Of a stretch of 35,017 nt of DNA, positions 31,217 to 35,017 are shown piece after piece. The DNA is taken from positions 1 to 35,017 of the forward strand of contig NZ_RHNR01000030.1 of the NCBI RefSeq assembly GCF_003946025.1, in the 5' to 3' direction. The notes beneath the pieces were generated by a model. The model did no database searches. It saw only the letters and a program-made list of their open reading frames with translations, and was not told the origin of the DNA. Each line of letters begins with the position of its first letter. Position 1 is the first letter of the stretch. The position numbers and the translations under genes are program-made. Origin of the DNA: Lacticaseibacillus songhuajiangensis. Lineage in GTDB: Bacteria > Bacillota > Bacilli > Lactobacillales > Lactobacillaceae.

Positions 31217-32095
31217 TTGCACACTATGATGCAACAACTCATCAATGGCTTATCCCTCGGTTCCATCTATGCCCTGCTTGCGCTGGGGTACACGATGGTT
31301 TACGGGGTCATCAAGCTGATTAATTTTGCCCATGGGGACATCTACATGCTGGGCGCCTTCTGGGGGTATTACGTGCTGCGCTACTGGCACGTGAACTTCT
31401 GGGTCGCCTTGCTGTCCGCGATGGTCGTCAGCGCGTTTGCCGGGATGCTCATCGAGTTTCTCGCCTACCGCCCGCTGCGCCACAGCCCGCGGATTACCGC
31501 GCTCATCACCGCCATCGGGGTTTCCTACCTGCTCGAAAACGGGATGAGCTACCTTTATGGTGCAAGCCCGCGGAATTTCCCGCAGGTAATTAAGCAGGAG
31601 AACTTCCACATCGCTGGCCTGACCGTGTCCAACATCCAACTGCTGATTCTGGTGGTCGCCATCGTCCTGATGGTGGCACTCCAGCTGATTATCAAGAAGA
31701 CCAAAATGGGGAAGGCGATGCGCGCCGTGGCCGTTGATCCGGACGCCGCCCAGCTGATGGGGATTAACCCCAATCACGTCATCTCCTTCACCTTTGCTCT
31801 TGGGTCCGCACTTGCCGGTGCCGCCGGCGTGCTGATTGGGCTTTACTACAACACGATTGACCCGCTCATGGGGATGACCCCCGGGATTAAGGCCTTTGTT
31901 GCTGCCGTTGTTGGTGGGATTGGCTCAATCCCCGGTGCGTCCGTTGGTGGTTTCCTCATCGGGATTCTGGAAACGGCCACGCAGGCGGTGGGCCTGAGTG
32001 CCTACAAGGACGCTGCCGTGTACGTTGTGCTGATTGTCATTCTGCTGGTGCTGCCGTCCGGAATCTTCGGTAAGCGCACCAAGGAAAAAGTCTAA
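31217..32095 (+). CDS. livH: BCAA ABC transporter permease LivH
   Basis: The 292-residue permease has about eight TM segments and the signature GLSLGSIYALLALGYTMVYGVIKLINFAHGDIYMLGAF. The likely start is TTG 31217, seven bases after GGAGG; ATG 31226 and 31229 are further from the site. It forms the membrane channel with LivM. It follows the 350-bp spacer with elements B1 and B2. Confidence 0.9.
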   Translation: MHTMMQQLINGLSLGSIYALLALGYTMVYGVIKLINFAHGDIYMLGAFWGYYVLRYWHVNFWVALLSAMVVSAFAGMLIEFLAYRPLRHSPRITALITAIGVSYLLENGMSYLYGASPRNFPQVIKQENFHIAGLTVSNIQLLILVVAIVLMVALQLIIKKTKMGKAMRAVAVDPDAAQLMGINPNHVISFTFALGSALAGAAGVLIGLYYNTIDPLMGMTPGIKAFVAAVVGGIGSIPGASVGGFLIGILETATQAVGLSAYKDAAVYVVLIVILLVLPSGIFGKRTKEKV

Positions 32096-32109
32096 GGAGG
32101 CTGCGAATC

Positions 32110-33066
32110 ATGAAATTCAATCTCAAGGCCAACTTAATCTGGCTCGGCATTATGGTTGCCGGGTTTGTCCTCATTGACGCCGCGGAGTTCACGGGGATGG
32201 TCAACACCTTCATCGAAAACGCGATGGTGACGGTGGGCATCAACATTATTCTCGCGACGGGGCTGAACCTCATCATTGGTTTTGCCGGTCAGTTCTCCCT
32301 CGGTCACGCCGGTTTCATGGCCATTGGCGCCTACGCAACGGGTATCATGACGCAAAACATGGCGACGCCGCTGGGCTTTTGGCTATCCGTTGCCGTTGGC
32401 GTGGTCATTGCCATCATTGCCGCCATCATTATTGGGGTGCCAACGCTGCGCTTGCGCGGGGACTATCTAGCCATTGCCACCATGGGGGCTGCGGAAATTA
32501 TCCGCGTTGTCATCAATAACCTCAAAATTACGAACGGACCCGCCGGGATTTTCAACATTCCCCAGTTTGCGACCTGGCCCGTTGTGTACGTCATCATGTG
32601 CATCACGACCATCATGATTGCGAACTTCATTCACAGCCGCGCGGGACGGGCGGTCATGTCCGTGCGGGAAGACGAAATTGCCGCTTCCGCCATGGGGATT
32701 AACACGACCAAGTGGAAGCTGGCCGCCTTCGTGTTTGGTGCCGCTACTGCGGCCATCGGGGGTAGCCTACACGCGTCCTACCTGCAGACGATTGCACCAG
32801 GCGACTTTGGCATCATGAACTCCATCAGCCTGCTGATTATCGTGGTGCTGGGTGGGACCGGTAGTCTAACGGGGACCGTCGTGGCCGCTGGGGTGCTGGG
32901 TGTCATTGACACCGTGCTCCAGAATTTTGGCACGCTGCGGATGGTCATCTACGCGCTGGCACTGATTCTAATCATGGTGTTCAAGCCAAGCGGGCTGCTT
33001 GGCCGCTGGGAGCTGTCCTTCAAGCGGGTCGGCACGTCCAAGAAGAAGGAGGTCGTTGACCAATGA
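32110..33066 (+). CDS. livM: BCAA ABC transporter permease LivM
   Basis: The 318-residue permease has the LivM core (GLNLIIGFAGQFSLGHAGFMAIGAYATGI) and the cytoplasmic coupling helix near SVREDEIAASAMGINTTKWKLAAFVFGA, where the ATPases dock. ATG 32110 follows AAGGAGG, 14 bp after livH. Its TGA overlaps the livG ATG (ATGA). Confidence 0.92.
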   Translation: MKFNLKANLIWLGIMVAGFVLIDAAEFTGMVNTFIENAMVTVGINIILATGLNLIIGFAGQFSLGHAGFMAIGAYATGIMTQNMATPLGFWLSVAVGVVIAIIAAIIIGVPTLRLRGDYLAIATMGAAEIIRVVINNLKITNGPAGIFNIPQFATWPVVYVIMCITTIMIANFIHSRAGRAVMSVREDEIAASAMGINTTKWKLAAFVFGAATAAIGGSLHASYLQTIAPGDFGIMNSISLLIIVVLGGTGSLTGTVVAAGVLGVIDTVLQNFGTLRMVIYALALILIMVFKPSGLLGRWELSFKRVGTSKKKEVVDQ

Positions 33067-33851
33067 GTTTGCTTGAAGTGAATCACCTCACCCAGCAGTT
33101 TGGCGGTCTGAAGGCCGTCAGCGACGTGTCCCTGACGATTGAGGACGGCGAACTGATTGCGCTCATCGGGCCAAACGGGGCCGGCAAAACGACGCTGTTT
33201 AACATGCTGACGGGCGTGAACGTACCCACCAGCGGTGAAATCAAGATGGCCACGGATAAGGGCCAGGTGCTGATTAACGGCAAGCGGACTGACCAAGTAG
33301 CCAAGCTCGGCATGAGCCGCACCTTCCAGAATATCCGCTTGTTCGCCGAATTATCGGTGCTGGATAATATCAAAATTGCAATGACGAGTAACACGCGGGA
33401 GAACTTCGTCGAAACGATGCTGCGCTTGCCTTCCTTCTATAAAAAGGAGAGCGCCATCGAAGATGAGGCGCGCAAACTACTGACAGACTTTCAGCTCATT
33501 CGCTATGCCCGCTCAACTGCGGGCAGTCTGCCTTACGGTTTGCAGCGGCGCGTGGAAATCGTCCGTGCACTCGCTACCAAGCCACGGCTGCTGTTTCTGG
33601 ATGAACCCGCCGCGGGGATGAACCCGGAAGAAACGGCTGATTTAACCGCCGTTATTAGCCGTATTCAAAAGGATTACGGCGTCACCGTCGTTTTGATTGA
33701 ACACGACATGTCACTGGTCATGAACTTGGCCCAGCGCATATACGTGCTTGATCATGGTAGCCTCATTGCCAGCGGCACACCGGCGGAGATTAAGCAGAAC
33801 CCGGCCGTTGTAGCGGCATACCTGGGAGGTGAAGCAGTTGCTGAAGGTTAG
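33063..33851 (+). CDS. livG: BCAA ABC transporter ATPase LivG
   Basis: The 262-residue ATPase has Walker [10 protein letters not shown] (about 37-45), the LivG-type signature region ([16 protein letters not shown], with a degenerate signature as usual for LivG), Walker [16 protein letters not shown], and an H-loop ([10 protein letters not shown]). It overlaps livM by 4 bp and livF by 14 bp. Confidence 0.92.
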   Translation: MSLLEVNHLTQQFGGLKAVSDVSLTIEDGELIALIGPNGAGKTTLFNMLTGVNVPTSGEIKMATDKGQVLINGKRTDQVAKLGMSRTFQNIRLFAELSVLDNIKIAMTSNTRENFVETMLRLPSFYKKESAIEDEARKLLTDFQLIRYARSTAGSLPYGLQRRVEIVRALATKPRLLFLDEPAAGMNPEETADLTAVISRIQKDYGVTVVLIEHDMSLVMNLAQRIYVLDHGSLIASGTPAEIKQNPAVVAAYLGGEAVAEG

Positions 33852-34542
33852 TAACCTGTTTGTGAATTATGGCGGCATTCAGGCCGTTCGCGACGTGAAT
33901 TTTGAAGTTAACGCTGGCGAAATCGTGACGCTGATTGGCGCTAACGGGGCCGGGAAGTCGACGATTCTGAAGACGATCTCCGGCATCATGCGGCCTAAAT
34001 CTGGTCTCATCACTTACAACGACCGTGCCATCCAGAATGACAGTGCCGCGGCGATTGTGGCCGCTGGCATCTCGCAGGTGCCTGAAGGTCGGCATATTTT
34101 TGCCGGCATGACCGTGCAAGAGAACCTGGAAATGGGTGCCTTCATTCACAAGGGCGGCACCGACATGGCGGGGAGCTTTGAGGAAATCTTCACCCAGTTT
34201 CCCGTGCTCAAGGAGCGGCGCAATCAGGACGCCGCCACCTTGTCCGGTGGTGAGCAGCAGATGCTCGCTATGGCCCGCGCATTGATGGCACGGCCAAAGC
34301 TCCTGCTGCTGGACGAACCATCGATGGGGCTGGCCCCCATCTATATCCAGAAGGTGTTCAACATCATTAGGGAGATCAACGCGCATGGCACCACCGTGCT
34401 ACTGATTGAGCAGAACGCCAAGCAAGCGCTCAGTATTGCTGACCGGGCCTACGTGCTGGCCAGTGGTGAAATCAAAATGAGCGGGACGGGCAGTGAGCTA
34501 CTCGCCAGCCAGCAAGTTCAAGAAACCTACTTGGGCGCGTAA
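33838..34542 (+). CDS. livF: BCAA ABC transporter ATPase LivF
   Basis: The 234-residue ATPase has Walker A GANGAGKST, signature LSGGEQQMLAMARAL, and Walker B LLLLDEPSMGLAP. TTG 33838 is preferred because GGGAGG lies 8 bases upstream; GTG 33829 lies within that site. It starts inside the end of livG. It forms the nucleotide-binding heterodimer with LivG. Last gene of the operon. Confidence 0.92.
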   Translation: MLKVSNLFVNYGGIQAVRDVNFEVNAGEIVTLIGANGAGKSTILKTISGIMRPKSGLITYNDRAIQNDSAAAIVAAGISQVPEGRHIFAGMTVQENLEMGAFIHKGGTDMAGSFEEIFTQFPVLKERRNQDAATLSGGEQQMLAMARALMARPKLLLLDEPSMGLAPIYIQKVFNIIREINAHGTTVLLIEQNAKQALSIADRAYVLASGEIKMSGTGSELLASQQVQETYLGA

Positions 34543-34566
34543 TGGTTCCAGTAGTGATAGTTATAG

Positions 34567-34610
34567 AAAAAGCAGTTATTTTGTCGGTTGACGAAGTAAC
34601 TGCTTTTTTG
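34567..34610 (+). terminator. Terminator of livJHMGF
   Basis: AAAAGCAGTTA pairs with TAACTGCTTTT, with an inner imperfect helix, followed by TT. About 25 bases after livF. Confidence 0.8.
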
Positions 34611-34769
34611 CGATATTTTGGAAATCCGATTTATTGATTATGGTGATATATGCCGTACAACTTTTGTTAACTACTGAACAAGAGGACGCTGTGAATGTTA
34701 TAATAATTGGCGTTAATTATCACGGTGGGTTGTCGTGATTACGGAACGTTTGGGTGAGGAGGCGGCGCT

Positions 34770-34874
34770 GTGCTAGGGATGAGCATGAAGATGAATTTGC
34801 ACCTGTTGTCACTACCGATGTGGCTGACGCAGGGGATGATTGCGATTTTCTTTGCCTGCGGGTTTATTACTTAG
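34770..34874 (+). CDS. Possible mini membrane protein, 34 aa
   Basis: GTG 34770 lies 7 bases after a perfect AGGAGG (34757-34762). The peptide (MLGMSMKMNLHLLSLPMW..., ending IAIFFACGFIT) is hydrophobic in its second half and could be a single TM segment. A TATAAT lies about 70 bp upstream, near 34700, with a weak -35 (TGAACA), and an ATCACG/CGTGAT hairpin in the 5' UTR. No family recognised. Confidence 0.4.
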   Translation: MLGMSMKMNLHLLSLPMWLTQGMIAIFFACGFIT

Positions 34875-34891
34875 TGGCTGGTGAATTAGCC

Positions 34892-35017
34892 CTAACTTTC
34901 AGGCAAATCCGCGATAACTTTGTAATCAATCTTCACCGCAGTCTTATTCTTTTTGGCAGTAATCGAAATTGGTCTACTTAAAACTGCGAGAAGATTTTCC
35001 AAATTCGCCATGACCAC
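34892..35017 (-). CDS. Partial unknown gene entering from the right edge (C-terminus)
   Basis: On the minus strand the frame open from the window edge ends at the TAG at 34894-34892: ...ANLENLLAVLSRPISITAK..., ending DYKVIADLPES. The first visible codons are Val-Val-Met, so the gene may start outside the window or at the ATG at 35011. Not recognised. Confidence 0.4.
   Translation of the reverse strand: MVMANLENLLAVLSRPISITAKKNKTAVKIDYKVIADLPES

Noticed and set aside
1..35017. Insertion sequences, CRISPR arrays, tRNA or rRNA genes, prophage
   Set aside because: No transposase or integrase-like protein, no regularly spaced repeats of CRISPR type, and no tRNA cloverleaf or rRNA stretch was recognised by eye.

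Overview
The window looks like chromosomal DNA of a moderately GC-rich lactobacillus (family Lactobacillaceae; genus not resolved). The reasons are purine-rich AGGAGG-type ribosome binding sites, frequent TTG/GTG starts, a fumarate-type dihydroorotate oxidase (PyrDA), a class II GalT in a galR-galK-galT operon, an LmrA-type exporter and a T-box upstream of brnQ. I see no rRNA, tRNA, CRISPR array, transposase or prophage; the gene content is mostly transport, regulation and housekeeping.

Layout. 1-290: possible structured RNA and terminators. 291-1710 (-): map and a MarR regulator, divergent from a MacB/FtsX-type ABC exporter (1968-4301, +) with a shared operator/promoter region. 4371-4932 (-): an AT-rich AbrB-type antitoxin plus RelE/ParE toxin pair. 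5067-7668 (-): a second MarR regulator and an LmrA-like ABC exporter. 8248-10271 (+): mntH-uspA behind two DtxR/MntR-like boxes and a structured leader. 10359-12369 (+): an ANT(6)-like nucleotidyltransferase and pyrD. 12430-15612 (-): two small unknown proteins, a CPA2 cation/proton antiporter and another small protein. 15768-19423 (-): galR-galK-galT. 19687-22711: DUF915 hydrolase, diacylglycerol kinase (-), DUF2200 protein, and a small XRE regulator with an unknown partner. 22772-25410 (-): membrane XRE protein, PHP phosphoesterase and a membrane diguanylate cyclase. 25772-27907 (-): brnQ with its T-box leader. 28137-28922 (+): an alpha/beta hydrolase. 29099-34609 (+): the branched-chain amino acid ABC operon livJHMGF with a long leader. 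34770-35017: a mini membrane ORF and the end of a gene entering from the right.

The most interesting part is control of branched-chain amino acid (BCAA) uptake. brnQ sits behind a T-box. livJHMGF sits behind a 30-codon leader ORF dense in Leu/Ile/Val codons, followed by a three-way hairpin set (1:2, 2:3 antiterminator, 3:4 terminator) that reads like classical ribosome-mediated attenuation. Both leaders also carry (i) a member of a family of long nested hairpins with a conserved apex (AATCC, 8-nt loop, GGATT) and (ii) an array of ACATA motifs, often 12-13 nt apart, between the terminator and the first gene. Two more copies of the hairpin lie in tandem between livJ and livH and one lies upstream of pyrD. 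The hairpin family may correspond to a known Lactobacillales RNA motif (Lacto-2 is my guess), but I cannot check this here.
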